DNA of 64,000 bases, taken from the NCBI GenBank assembly GCA_921293015.1, contig OV121081.1:75347022-75411021 (forward strand), read 5' to 3'. The stretch's first letter is position 1, and every line of letters starts with the position of its first letter. Position numbers and translations under genes: made by a program. The notes under the pieces are model-generated. The model was not told where the DNA came from. It worked only from the letters and a program-made list of their open reading frames with translations, and searched no databases. Shown piece by piece: positions 28,301 through 39,395 of the stretch. The DNA comes from Phorcus lineatus (taxonomy: Eukaryota; Mollusca; Gastropoda; Trochida; Trochidae).

Positions 28301-28740
28301 ATCTAAATAAGGAACAGTTAACTCAAATGGAAATGGCCAATTTACACACTTACAAACAGGGACTTACACCTGTATTACAATTCATTTTGTATTCATTTGT
28401 ATGTATTTATAACGAAAGTTAATTGTTTATTCAATGATTGAATTGACATCACCTTTTTAAGAGAAACATCAACAGATTGAAAAAGGACTATTTCTAAGGG
28501 TTTTTTAAAAAGGAAAAAAAAAAGAAAAATATATGTTGATTGCTCTAACATTCACAGGTGGAAACCTATTAACGATTTGGACGTGTTACACCACACTTTT
28601 CGTCAGCTAATTAACTGATTTGTCTTGTGCATGATGCTGATAGTCAGGGTATGACTCCTAAATGGTCTACTAAAGTCAGCGTTTCCCTTAATAGCTTCAA
28701 ATTAGGAAACCACAAAGCCCCTATCCTCATTTATAAACTA
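25351..28740. repeat. Array unit copy 3
   Basis: Marker blocks occur at 25364-25480 (gtataaatttccacatt), 25948-26100 (gacaaataatctaata, 'gggttatcacgactgatttt', 'ttggagcgtcaaatatacc'), 26590-26775 (cagtccagacgaactaca, 'aaaaatggttgtttgatcat', 'atgaaagtggtcaatga'), 27004-27098, 27365-27430 (gattagctcacgacgatt), 27735-27830, 28110-28160 (aaatcaaaagtcaaatt) and 28225-28740. The order matches copy 1. No gene was recognised; the small ORFs (27548-27760, 27852-28100) lie in the repeated background. Confidence 0.7.
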
Positions 28741-31700
28741 ATTTCACACTGTCTGGGTTAAATGGAAGGTGACACTCTCTATTTCCTTGCTTTTCTTTGT
28801 AGAAGATTAGGCCTGAAGATGTATTCAATCATCAACTACCATGGATCAACACAATTATTGACCAAAAGTTTCTGTTAACTCCATAGATGTAATATACAAA
28901 TCTTACAGTTGAAGACATTTTAAGTGTTGTTGCAATTGTATGTATGGGTATATCATTCATTTGTCATTTCAATGTAATGTTGATACTTAAACATACATGT
29001 TAAATAGAATTATCAACGGAATGTTTTGGTATTGGTATTGTTTTGGTAGTTTATCATGCAGTTTTTGTATTGTACTCGGAAATATCAGAAGTGATAATCA
29101 TTATTCTAAGAAACAGTGTTTATTATAAATAAATTCTCTTCGGTTAATATCCAATGCGAATATTGGTGGGATTGTTTTTTTTAAATTTGTTGAATGTTAA
29201 CCTTTATCTTTCCTTCATTTGAGTAAAGCTATACCAGAACAGCGATGTATCTGACATGTTGAATCAATATTATTTGACTGCAAACAAATTCATTACAATA
29301 AACTGAATGAGAATCAGTAATCGATTCATTTTATTAAACAGCTCTACAAAATCTAATCTCTAATTTAGAATAGCGTATTTGTTTGTATTTGTAGACTTGA
29401 TTATTTCACTAAGTCGTTATTTCACTAAAACGATTTCACAGAAGGGTTTTTCTTAGTAACTGGCGAACCTAAAAGTGCTCTCATTGTTACTTTTAGAGAA
29501 CTAGATTAGAACTTGATTTCTTTAATTATCTTTAACTAACTTTGGGTAACGAAGAATATTAATGGTCAACATTCCGGTAGGTCAACACTGAAGAAGTGAA
29601 ACAAATTTTCTAGCATAAACAATCACCTATTTTCGCCATCTAACTGTTAAAACATGACCCTTGGTTTAATTATGAGCCTAACTCAGCATTTTACTTTTAA
29701 ACACCTGAATATGTAAATGGGGAAAATGAAAAAAAATTACAAAATATAGATCCTATGATCTGAAAACAATTTAAGAGCTTTATTATCTTGACATTTAACA
29801 CAAAATGAATAAATTGTCATTGAATCTAATAGAAAAAGGCGTCAGAATCGACATGGCTCTATCAATACCAACAAGTATTCCTATTAAACGTTTCACAATG
29901 GAATTGATGGGGAAACTTTCATGAATTTATGACTTGGATTAATAGGAGCTGTACTTGTTTTGTCCATCAGCATGATGTAATAAAGTCATAAAGAGACCGC
30001 AGATTTGCCCAGGAATCACAAAAGTGGCCAAAAACATTTAAAACAATCAGAGTATCTTCCTTTTTGTTCTATCAACTTAAAATGCTATAATAATTTAATA
30101 CCTCAATATTAGGTTTTATGTTGTACAAAACAGTAATTACGAAATTAATTAAAAGGTATACATAATTGTTTCTTCCACTGTTAAGAAGTTATTTACGTTG
30201 ACCGCGATAAACAGTGCGATGTCCTTTTTATTGAAGTTTATGTCTTTAACTATTTATAAAACATCAATAACCAAAATATCAGATTCAAAATAAAACAATG
30301 CGTATCGTAATAAAACCCACATAGTACAAAATAATGAAGTCCGATAGTCACAGTTTTGGTTCAGCTCCTTACTCACACATTATTAATGTGAATGTATAAT
30401 ATTTAATCATGATATCACAATGATGTGATGTGTAGATGTGCCCTTAGCGTGTTTATTCCGAGAATTGAAGGATTTGTGAAAATTTTCATAGTTTTTATTT
30501 TGGTTTTTGTTCCGGGTAACTCTAATTGTTAAACACTTCGACATTTATTCATTATGATGTGTAGATGTGCCTTTGCATGATTTATGAAATGTTTTCTCAG
30601 TTGTTCCGTCAAATTTGATCTGCTCATAATCCAGCCACTTATTGTTTGACTGAAAAGATACTTGACACATGTCATCACTACGATTTTAGATGTGCCTTTT
30701 TGTCCTTGTCCTTTTCTGTGGATACAAAACTGAAACCGTGACACCATCATTTATCTCCAAAAAATTAATAGTAAAAATATTAATGAAACACGAACCTAAA
30801 ACCTCTGTATAAATTTGTACCCTTTTTTGGAGAGAGTTTTTAACTGTATATTCGTACCTGAAGCTTTTGTTAGCACTTTTGGAAGCAGGAATACATTAAT
30901 CAACTCTGCTCATTAAGGTTTTTGTTTAAATACGTATAAGTATAATATATGAAAAACATTTTAAACGTTCCAAATGCTAATTTGTTTTCAAAATGAATAA
31001 ATAAATTCGCTTACCATTTTTAAAAACCACTTTGAAATGGTAATTATTTCATTTCTCATTTAAATTATCTTGCATATTTTTCAATCATGCATAGATTAGG
31101 GTTGTGTTAGTTTTTCAAAGATCTACAAAGAAATTACATTTAATTATCATTATTCTAAGTTACACCAGATTTAGTTTTTAAAGAACGTTGTGGAGGTGTT
31201 TCGTACTTTGCAAAACACCTGAATCTGATAGATCAATTTCTGTGTTATCAATGTCTTCGTTTTCAATCAACCTAATTTTTTTACTTACAAAATTGGAATT
31301 TTTCGAGTTTCAAAATGAGTTTCATTGACCTTAACTAATCAATTTAATCCACTCAAAGATTTAATCTCGGATCAATAGAACCATGTCAAACCTAGAGGCA
31401 TATCCATTATTCTGACTGTTGAAAGCACCACTCGGTGATCTATTCATGTGCAATGATAATTATAGCATGCATTTTTTTATAATTAACTATGACAGGATGC
31501 CGGATAAGTATATTTGTCAATTTGAATGAGACCAAATACATCTCATACGCTCCCTGCTTGCTGTCATTATTGGGTATTCTCATTTGCAAATAAATTTTGC
31601 TAGACTGACGTAAGCAATGTGTTAACTGAAATATTCTTGAGCATTCCCCTTCAGTTATTCCGGATGCTCCCAAACTTACATCACCTGATAACATTTGGTC

Positions 31701-33402
31701 TTTTCTGCATTTCCCTAAGACAATACCATTAGTTCTTTGCTCAGGTTTATTGATAAGCATATAGATAATGACATTAAACACTTAAAAAGTTCTCAATATG
31801 TGTGCTTATATTACTTTTTCAATAATGCTTAACTATATTTCAATGCGCATGCAGCTGAATCCACATTCGTTATCAAAACAAAGAAAAAGGTAATGAGTGG
31901 CTTTAAAGAACTTCATGTGTCCAATTAATCAATCAAATCAAATCCATTGAAAACCCAATTTTCTACCTCTTTATATATTATCTAATGCGGACAAAAGTCG
32001 TTGAACACAATATATCAGCCAATTACTAACAAATTTATTATGACTGTGTGCAAAAACAGCTGAAAGTAATTGATAATAAGATGGAATTTTTAATTGTAAT
32101 TCCTTAGTGACGTAACAGAGTTAACAAAATGTAGCAGATCATTAACAAAGACACATAAAAAACCACCCAGGTCTTAATTGGATTGAATCATTAGTTTGTT
32201 ACAGTGAAACAAAAGGTGACAGAAACAATGTGTTAAAGTCATTTTCCTTGGGATTGATTTTGGTAAGTTAACTCAATTGCTTAGCATGTGGATTGCTAAC
32301 GAAATGCTTAAATTATTGACTAGAGAAAACAAACATTCAAAATTAAATCAACAGCTAAGGTGCTGTAAATGAATCCAAATTCCCATCTAAACCAAAATGT
32401 AATTTGTTTGCGTCCAAATATCAATAACCAACCAACATAGTCTTTAAATCAGTATTGTGTAATATTAACTCTTAGCTAATTCTCCTTATACTTACTATTA
32501 TTCCAACCCAAAGTTAACTGTACTGTATGCTTAGAAATTTGATTTAAAATTATCAAATTAATATTTTTATGGTTGACGTTTTTTAATATAGGTTTACCTC
32601 GAAGTGACTAATTACACTCATAAAGATGAAAAACTCAATGATTAACTTCTTTATTTTCACCTTGGCGGCGAGTCGGTCGTAGCTTTATTTATTTAAATAA
32701 AGAAATAAACAGCATTGTAGATGTATATTGCGAGGATAATCCATGACATGATTTTATCCGATCAACGATAACAGATTCAAATTGGTGGTGGTCAACATAA
32801 TGACTTTGAATGATACTTCCATTACTCAAAATATCTTAGATCTATTTTGAAATCAATAAGAGGCTCAATTCAGGTTCACTTCATTCTCTTTAGTAAAACA
32901 GAACATACAAAGAGTCCCAACTTTGCAAAAAGCTTTATTTTTGGCAAGTAACGAAACGGAATTAATTGTTGTAATTAAAGCTTTTAGAATTCTCTTAAAT
33001 AACCTTATTTTTCATTCCAACCTGATCAAATCGATGCATGCAGAGACATTTTATTCCTTCCCTAAAGAGAACTTATTTACATATAACATACTTAAACTTG
33101 AACTTCGAACAAATAAGTGCAAATCGTATTAAGCATGTGTAGTTATCATTTTAACTTTTCAGCTCAAATAGTGTTCAGGGTCTTTGCAATTAAATTGCGA
33201 AAGATTAGCAAACAAAAATTAGCTCTGAAAACTTTTGTTTGTGAAAATCCAGCGTTTTCAATTGTGTTCTAGTTTTTATTTTCTTAAATATCACATATCA
33301 TAAACATGTATGTAATTACATATTGAACAATGAATTACAACGTTATCATCATGTTAACAGTACATATTAATTTGCAATTACCAAGAGTACTTCTCTTATT
33401 TT
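28741..33402. other. AT-rich stretch; one repeat block, no gene recognised
   Basis: Apart from the block at 29200-29612, nothing is recognisable. The largest ORF (31440-31781, minus, 113 codons) has no motif and an A+T-rich composition like its surroundings, so I do not call it. Confidence 0.5.
29200..29612. repeat. Diverged copy of the 62-63.5 kb repeat
   Basis: 'ataaactgaatgagaa' (29297), 'cttgattatttc.ctaa' followed by 'aaacgatttc' (29395-29445) and 'attaatg.tca...ggtaggtca' (29555-29590) occur in the same order as at 62233/63189, 62353/63309 and 63440-63475. The copies are clearly related but strongly diverged, and non-coding. Confidence 0.6.
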
Positions 33403-33966
33403 CTCTTCTCTCCCAATAGAGGTAGCTCCGTCATAAATTCCTATACAGCATCTGTGTTAATATGAAGGTTTCTTGGTCTAGAAATGTAGAAGGCTGATTG
33501 GATGCAATCAAAGTTAGTTGTGCAATCGGCGACGCGGTTTCAAAAGTTAGCGTTCAAATTGCCTAAGTTATTTCCGTAAGCTTTCCAAAAGCTAAACTTT
33601 ATTTGAATATACACCTTGCACTTTGAGGTGAGGTGAGGTGATGTGATAGTGGGTTTAAAGCCGCTTTCAAGAGTATTTCAAGAGTATATCGCGGCCGCTT
33701 GTATTATTGCAGGGAGAAAGCCCGCTATGCATTGCGGTGAAACCTGCGAGCGTCGACAGGAACTAGCAAATCATGGGTGGTACTGCGCTGAAATTCAGTG
33801 TAGCATTGCACCCAAAGTTGTTTGCATTGGCTGAAATATTGCCATGTAGTTTAAGTAGCTATTTTGTGCCGGTAGGGGAAACTGGCGGAAGCCTGAGAAA
33901 CCTTCGTATTGAAACAGAGGTTGTATAGGAATTTATGACGGAGCTACCTCTGTTGGGAGAGAATGT
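33403..33966. mobile_element. MITE, copy B, carrying a nested repeat
   Basis: The left arm is ctctcccaatagaggtagct, 'ccgtcataaattcctatac', 'gaaggtttctt'. The right arm is 'gagaaaccttcg', 'ggttgtatagga', 'atttatgacggagctacctc', tgttgggagagaatg. The arms pair over about 75-80 bp and are the least damaged of the three copies. The internal 'cttgcacttt' and 'cattggctgaaatattgcca' blocks match copies A and C. A G+C-richer segment has replaced part of the interior. Confidence 0.85.
33624..33800 (+). repeat. Dispersed repeat nested in MITE copy B
   Basis: It starts with gaggtgaggtgaggtgatgt, then 'gtgggtttaaagccgctttc', 'aagagtatttc', 'tatatcgcggccgc', 'gcagggagaaagccc', 'gaaacctgcgagcgtcgaca'. Its composition is unlike the MITE, and copies A and C lack it. 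It resembles, from memory, a short repeat widespread in mollusc genomes ('gtgggtttaacgcc...aatatttcgc'). The 63-codon ORF across it is not a gene. Confidence 0.6.
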
Positions 33967-33969
33967 TCT

Positions 33970-34135
33970 TTTCTTGGCTGATTGTCTTTAGTGAGAGCAT
34001 GACTCCTAAAAGGCCCACTAATGTCAGAGTTTCTCCCTAATAGCTTCCAATTAGGAAGCCTACAAAGTCTCCACTCTCATTTATAAGCTAATTTTCACAC
34101 TGTCTGGGTAATATGTAAAGTGACACTCTCTATTT
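33970..34135. repeat. Isolated fragment of the array unit
   Basis: 'agtgagagcatgactcctaa', 'aatgtcagagttt', 'cttccaattaggaagcc', 'cactgtctgggtaatatg' and 'gtgacactctctatttc' match 28650-28790 and, more weakly, 10850-10940. It lies directly next to the right end of MITE copy B. Confidence 0.75.
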
Positions 34136-35751
34136 CTCCTGCAATTCAATATGGGAGACGAAGTATGAATATGTATTCACTCAACACTCTGGTCACCATA
34201 ACCGTTGAATATTGATTACAGTTCCCACAGTTACCGGGAATCCACCTATGTGAGCTCTGGGATAAAATTCTAATTCGAGTAATTTCGTCAATCATGTTCT
34301 GGAAGTAGGTCCTATTATTCCGTGAAATATCAATAATAATTAAAAAAAACCTCAAAATTTGAGGAAACCTTTTCAAAATTAAAACTTGAATAAATAACAA
34401 ATGTTCATGAAAATTAAACACATTAAATGACTCGTCACTGAGCTTTCATCATCTGGTCTATTTGGTCCATCATAATTTTTTATTTTTCTATCAATATTAA
34501 GATCTCTGTAACCGCTTTACCAATATAATTGTCGAAAATTGGTATTGGAATGTGCGTTTGTTAATGATGTCATACTTTCCTAAAAACGCACACTAACAAT
34601 AGTTAAAATCGATGAAATGTTCCTTATGTCTATATGGTTGTCAATAAAGGCGAGGGCAGCTGGAATTTTATCCATCCTTATGGCCTACTTCGGTCTTCAT
34701 GGTATAGTTTTTAATACTTCCACCTGTGTTGTCCCGCCTCAGCGAATGAAGAAGTTACAGTTTGCTTTGTTCAAACGAAACCTATCCGTCTATAACTCCC
34801 TTACACGAAACAGCTACTGCTCCCCGATTAAATGCATTTTAAATGTCAAATTGAGAAACCTTTTGATTTTACACACAGTACAAACGGCATAATGTGTATG
34901 TATATTATATAGCTTACGTCCGCAAATGTGCTTTACCCAACTCATTGGGAGTGAGGATAGCTCAAACGTGACAAGGGCTTTAGCACTTCTTAGGTTTTTG
35001 GAAGGGCATCATCCTAATTAACTATATCAGTTTACTACCATCTATTATCTGTGCTATTGTTTTAGTCTTTGTTGGTCATTGAGGGAACCGTCCGCAAGTT
35101 TTTATTTTAGCCTACGTAAATCAGTTTACCATTAGTAATTTCGATGCTGTTATTTCAGAAAAATAGATAGATCGGAGTTGCTTTTTAGTAATTTTCACAA
35201 ATATTAACCTGTGATATTCTTTTAATCGTTTACCGTTTACATGAATCTGTAACCGTTTATTTGGTTATAACAAAACGATATCGTGTATACGTGTAAACGT
35301 CCCAGCCCTATATATCACTGTCACTTATTTGGATTGACTGCAGACTTACATCGTCAGAATATTTAAGATTTCATTTAAAAAGTGAAATTTATTTCTCTTG
35401 TTTTGGCCGTTCTCTTTGCATTGTATTTCAGAATCATATAGCATGATTTTTTCATCTAATTCATGATTGTCAATTAAGAGGCGCTACTTTTGCTAAATCT
35501 ATTGAGAATAAAAAGGGGGAAACTATCAATTACCTTGATAAAGTGTGAATCTAATTGATTTCATTTGATTTCAGTTTATTTAAACATGTAGAAACAAACA
35601 ACAAAACGATACAATGATACCGATTGTATTTCACCAATGCACCTACAGTCTGTACTTGCTGAGAATATTGAATATTCCACGATTAAATGACTTAACGTTA
35701 TGACATATTCAAAAGAAGAAGTAATTAGTACACACGTTTATTGATTAAATT
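34136..35751. other. AT-rich stretch; weak hAT-like end, no gene
   Basis: No protein family was recognised (ORFs of 91 codons at 34146-34421 and 34617-34892). On the minus strand around 35312 the sequence reads 'agggctgggacgtttacacg', which resembles the start of many hAT elements, with 'cgtttac'-like repeats inside. The opposite end was not found, so this is only a possibility. Confidence 0.4.
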
Positions 35752-36170
35752 TAAATTCCTATACAACCTCTGTCTTAATTCGAAGGTTTCTTGTGCATCA
35801 AAAGTAGAACGCTGATTGGATGTAATTAAAGTTAGTTGTGCAATCAGCGACGCCGTTTCAAAAGTTATCATTCAAATCGCCTCCGTTACTTCCGGATGCT
35901 TTACAAAAGCTAAACTTCAATTGAATTTGCACCTTGCACTTTGAGTCGTCTTTACTGAACACATTCCCCTCATTTTGCGACTGCATCATTGCACAGGCCT
36001 ATATGACAACAAGTATGTTATTCATGCATTCCGCAGCATTCGGTGTTTTCATTGGCTGAAATATTGCCAGGTAGTTTACGTTGCAATATATCGCCGGTAG
36101 GGGAAACTGCCTGATGCCCGAGAAATCTTCGAATTAAGACAGAGGTTGTATATTAATTTATAACGGAGCC
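35752..36170. mobile_element. MITE, copy C, ends truncated
   Basis: It begins within the arm at 'attcctatacaacctctgtc' and lacks the outer ctctcccaac segment. The interior ('gctgattggatgtaattaaa', 'gcgactgcatcattgcacag', 'cattggctgaaatattgcca') matches copies A and B. The right arm ends at 'taatttataacggagcc', again missing the outer tip. The loss of both tips suggests it is no longer mobile. Confidence 0.8.
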
Positions 36171-36579
36171 AAAGCATCATCCAATATTGAGACAACCTAG
36201 ACAGAACCCAAAACGGACCTACCCTCACTAACTGCAGATACAGAACCGTGTTCCTCACCGTCTGTCTCCGCTCAGTGTGATCCTGTCCTGACACATAGAA
36301 CAGCAACTCAAACAGAGGAAACTAGTAAGAACTTTTTTTTCAATCTACCTGTTGACCACTTTAATTATTACATTGAATGTATTGTTTTAGGAAATTAGTG
36401 TCTCTTGGCTGTTAAAATTAAACATAAATATGACACAAAATATCGTAGCAATCAACATTGATTCAGTGCAAGTTTTCCTCTATGTTTAAATGTATCATGT
36501 GACTGCTATGAAACACGTTGATTAAATATTTAGATCAACATTATCAAATCTCCAAAAACGTCTTGCAAGGATATGTTAC
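36171..36579. other. Unassigned stretch, partly G+C-richer
   Basis: Bases 36176-36325 are compositionally richer (for example cctcaccgtctgtctccgc) and could be a decayed part of the neighbouring YqaJ element or an unrelated insertion. No protein motif is clear in any frame. The rest is AT-rich. Confidence 0.35.
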
Positions 36580-37140
36580 TCACTGTATGTTGTCGATGGG
36601 GAATTCTTCTTCAAAAGAGTAAATAATGTCTGAATCACATAATTTCCATAAAAACTGCAGAGTTTTTGCTAGATATAACCCTGCTTTTCAAGAAACGAAG
36701 GAACTTCTCACAGAAGAAATTTCTTTTCTTGTCGGCACTACATAATAGAAGTTAGCTGTTTGGAGTGACTGCCTTTGTACTTGAATGCAGTGGTCATGAT
36801 CCTGATTTACTACCATCTTTTCAAATCCACCCACTTTCGAACGAAAGCCTTGCAGTGTTTGAGCCGCATCTTTCAAACTCATATCTCTAGCAGTGTATGG
36901 ACACTTGACTTCTAGGATAAGGTCTTGTAAATACTCACATCCGGGAAACTGAATTTAGGCTTTACAACTAGGTAGCAGTCATGAATATTAACATAGGACC
37001 GTTTTGCACCCTCTTCATTACTTTTACCATAAGCTGTTGGAATGGAAGTAAACTGTTTTACAATTTTACAAAAATTAATATGTTTTCCGTGAACTACTCA
37101 GAAAACATCCTGCTTCATCGAGCTCCTTTTATATATTGTC
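36580..37140 (-). pseudogene. YqaJ-type recombinase/exonuclease domain, decayed
   Basis: Conceptual minus-strand reading shows pieces of a YqaJ-like nuclease of the PD-(D/E)XK fold, often carried by invertebrate mobile elements. In order they are a segment ending KIVKQFTS, then AYGKSNEEGAKRSYV (the G...E..A...Y block), then 'NIHDCYLVVKPKFSFP', then after a frame change 'YLQDLILEVKCPYTARDM' with the EVKCP catalytic-type motif, then 'DHDHCIQVQRQ' (the usual H..Y.Q.Q region), ending FPIDNIQ with a stop at 36580-36582. An in-frame TGA lies at 36688-36690, another precedes the KIVKQ segment, and there is at least one frameshift near 36945. The gene is dead. A SWIM-type zinc finger in the same orientation lies 1.6-2.3 kb upstream and is probably its N-terminal part. 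The specific transposon family is not assigned. Confidence 0.75.
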
Positions 37141-37845
37141 TGGGTTTTACTACAATTGTATCTGATCTAAAGGAAAGGGAAACTTGATAACAAATCCTCC
37201 TTTGGCGTCTTGTATTTCCAAGAGACGGATTAATCTAACTTGCCTTGTCACAAGTCCAGTCATGTGGTTCTAGCTCATGACGATAACCAAACTTTCATGT
37301 TACAGAGTTACTTTAAGTTTCAAGGCTAACGTATTTCAGGTATAGGATGACAAGGGATTCTATTTTTAAACTTGTCAACATGCTGGAACCTCGGTTGTCT
37401 TCTGATACACAGCGTTCTCATGCACTTAAAGAGTTGAAAGGAAAGTTCTAGTTACGATTAGTTGCGATTTCTTGCAAAGGGGGATTTTCCTCTGAGTTGG
37501 GAGACATTTTCATTGCGCAGTAAAGTCAAGTGTGTCACTCTTATTCCGCCCAACTATTGAAGGGATCGTTGATGTTGTTGAGACAATATCATTTCCTACT
37601 GTGGAAACGTCTCCAATAAACAATGATTGGATTTTATGATCGGACGTGTTGACGGGACAGGCGTCCACCCATCGATGTCGACGAGCAAGCGTACGTTTGT
37701 AGGAAAAGTTTCCATGCCATCAACGTACAGGGTATCTGTGACCATACACTGAGGTGAGTACATTGTAAGCATTTCACATTCGAAAATATACGTCGTCAAT
37801 TGTTTTATCTAAAACGAATTCTGTTTTTGTTCGGTGAGAGGAGTT
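37141..37845. other. Gap between the YqaJ and SWIM remnants; nothing certain
   Basis: It lies between two parts of what was probably one gene. A minus-strand frame around 37145-37265 stays open (TGLVTRQVRLIRLLEIQDAK) and so does 37596-37799, but neither shows a motif I recognise. Either could be intervening gene sequence. Confidence 0.3.
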
Positions 37846-38180
37846 TCGTGAGTGAGTGAGTTGGGGTTTAACGTGCTTTCAACAATATTTCAGTTATAAA
37901 ACACGTGGATGACACGCATCCAAAAGAGAGTCGACAGACAAGGGAGAACGGGATCGAAAGGATGAGGGAAAAGACGGAAAGAAAGGCACAGTGAGAGATA
38001 GACAACAGGTTTAAGAAGGACTAAAATTTAGTCTGGCTTCTACCCGTCGACCTGTCCAGCTTGGGTTACCCTACTAGGAGCATGGAGGCTCCAGCTGGCA
38101 TAGCTCTCAGGGTTTCTGAAGCACGCAAACCACCACACCACGTTAAGGTATCGAGTCCAGTGGTGGTGGAGTTTCGTTGA
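37846..38180 (+). repeat. Dispersed repeat, left (plus) copy of an inverted pair
   Basis: It begins gtgagtgagtgagttggggt, then 'ttaacgtgctttcaacaata' and 'tttcag'. From 'aacacgtggatgac.cgcatcc' (37896) onward it matches the reverse complement of 38938-39215: 'gatgagggaaaagacggaaa', 'gaaaggca.agtgagagata', 'ctacccgtcgacctgtccag', 'ccagctggcatagctctcag', 'gcaaaccaccacaccacg'. The head motif is typical, from memory, of repeats in mollusc genomes. Confidence 0.85.
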
Positions 38181-38746
38181 TGAGGAGATAACTCTAAATA
38201 TTAAATGACAAGAGCAGAAGCTCTCATAAAATATATCTTCCCTATTTGACAACGGAATTTTCAGCGTAATTATTATCTTGTTATTGATATATTTTGTTAT
38301 ATATATTGTTGTTACTTAAGTTGCATTCAAAATTTAAAAAATTCTTACAGCCTCGCAGTGACCGTATCAAGGCCAACATTAATGATCTGAAATACCTCAG
38401 TTTTAGTATTTTGCAACAATAGTTCATCACTTCCCACTTGAAGACCGCTAAACCATCGAAAGAGCGTTTGGAGTTTTGAAGTCAAGATTCTCGTAATATT
38501 TTTCAACTGTCAATTAGAAATTCTGTTATTAACATTTACTGTCTATTATAAATCGGTTTTACTATGAACATGTTTATAAAATCATATAGTGAATGTTTTG
38601 TTGGAACAATATAATCATGACCAATGTTGTAATGTCTTAAAAGTCAATTTGTTGATGAATCTTTGAATAAGAATAATGGTGAAATTATTCATTAAAGATC
38701 ATTGTAATGCATTTAAGAATTAAATATTACAGGTGTCTACACAAAA
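38181..38746. other. Spacer inside the inverted repeat pair
   Basis: AT-rich sequence with one recognisable scrap, the Harbinger motif at 38437-38490. Nothing else was identified. Confidence 0.5.
38437..38490 (+). pseudogene. PIF/Harbinger transposase scrap
   Basis: The plus-strand frame gives LEDR, a stop (38449-38451), then TIERAFGVLKSRF. The ERAFGVLKxRF pattern is characteristic of the third catalytic (E) region of PIF/Harbinger DDE nucleases. Only about 18 codons are recognisable and the surroundings are AT-rich non-coding. It is a fossil, in the opposite orientation to the YqaJ/SWIM gene. A chance match over so short a stretch cannot be excluded. Confidence 0.5.
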
Positions 38747-38945
38747 CTACGGGCTGACAAGTGCTGCACAGTGATAGCAGCATGCATGAAGCTCCACAAC
38801 TGGAATAACCTTATTTCCCAGTTTCTTGAAGTGACCGATGTCGTAAAGTAGAGCTCCAATGTGGCTGCAACCTTTCCCCTGAGATTCGGGACACTCACAC
38901 TTGGCATCTTCGACACAACCCGTATCGCCATCAAACCTCAGTTCC
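38747..38945 (-). pseudogene. SWIM-type zinc-finger fragment
   Basis: The minus-strand frame contains CECPESQGKGCSHIGALLY, matching the SWIM pattern CxC-x(n)-CxH with the usual hydrophobic helix after it, then 'GHFKKLGNKVIPVV' before the frame degrades to a stop at 38747-38749. SWIM domains bind DNA or protein and are found in several transposase-like proteins, where they may precede a YqaJ nuclease. The upstream part of the ORF (to 39082) is not SWIM sequence but the dispersed repeat 38938-39215, so the gene was interrupted or truncated there. The YqaJ remnant 1.6-2.3 kb downstream on the same strand is probably the other end of this gene. Confidence 0.7.
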
Positions 38946-39215
38946 ACCACTGGACTCAGTACCTTATCGTGGTGTGGTGGTTTGCGAGCCTCAGAAACCC
39001 TGAGAGCTATGCCAGCTGGAGCTAACATGCTCCTGGTAGGGGCACCCACGCTGGACAGGTCGACGGGTAGAATCTTGACCAAATTTGAGTCCTTCTAAAA
39101 CCTGCTTTCTATCTCTCACTATGCCTTTCTTTCCGTCTTTTCCCTCATCCTGTCGATCCCTTACTCCCTTAACTGTCCACTCACTTTTGGATGCTTGTCA
39201 TCCACGTGTTTAATA
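38938..39215 (-). repeat. Dispersed repeat, right (minus) copy of the inverted pair
   Basis: It is the reverse complement of 37896-38180 with scattered differences (for example 'gacaagcatccaaaag' against 'gacacgcatccaaaag'). The 'gtgagtgagt...ggtttaacg' head present in the left copy is missing here. The two copies face each other across about 750 bp and could form a large hairpin. Confidence 0.85.
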
Positions 39216-39395
39216 TGATAACTCGATATTTAACTCGAACACATGATATATATCCATATCAAACTCGCGGACAAATGGTAACTTATAATTTACGACAATT
39301 GTAAAAGGTATGTTAAAGGTTTAGAGGTTGTTTACATGTAATATATGTCTTTGCATCCTGTCTGATCTCAATAATATCAGGTAGAAATGTTTTTT
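39216..39395. other. Short AT-rich spacer
   Basis: No feature was recognised between the dispersed repeat and the tandem-repeat element. Confidence 0.5.

Noticed and set aside
31440..31781. 113-codon minus-strand ORF
   Set aside because: No recognisable domain or supporting signals such as splice sites or neighbouring exons.
35225..35312. hAT-like terminal sequence
   Set aside because: Only one end is visible and no 8-bp duplication or transposase was found; mentioned under the stretch description only.
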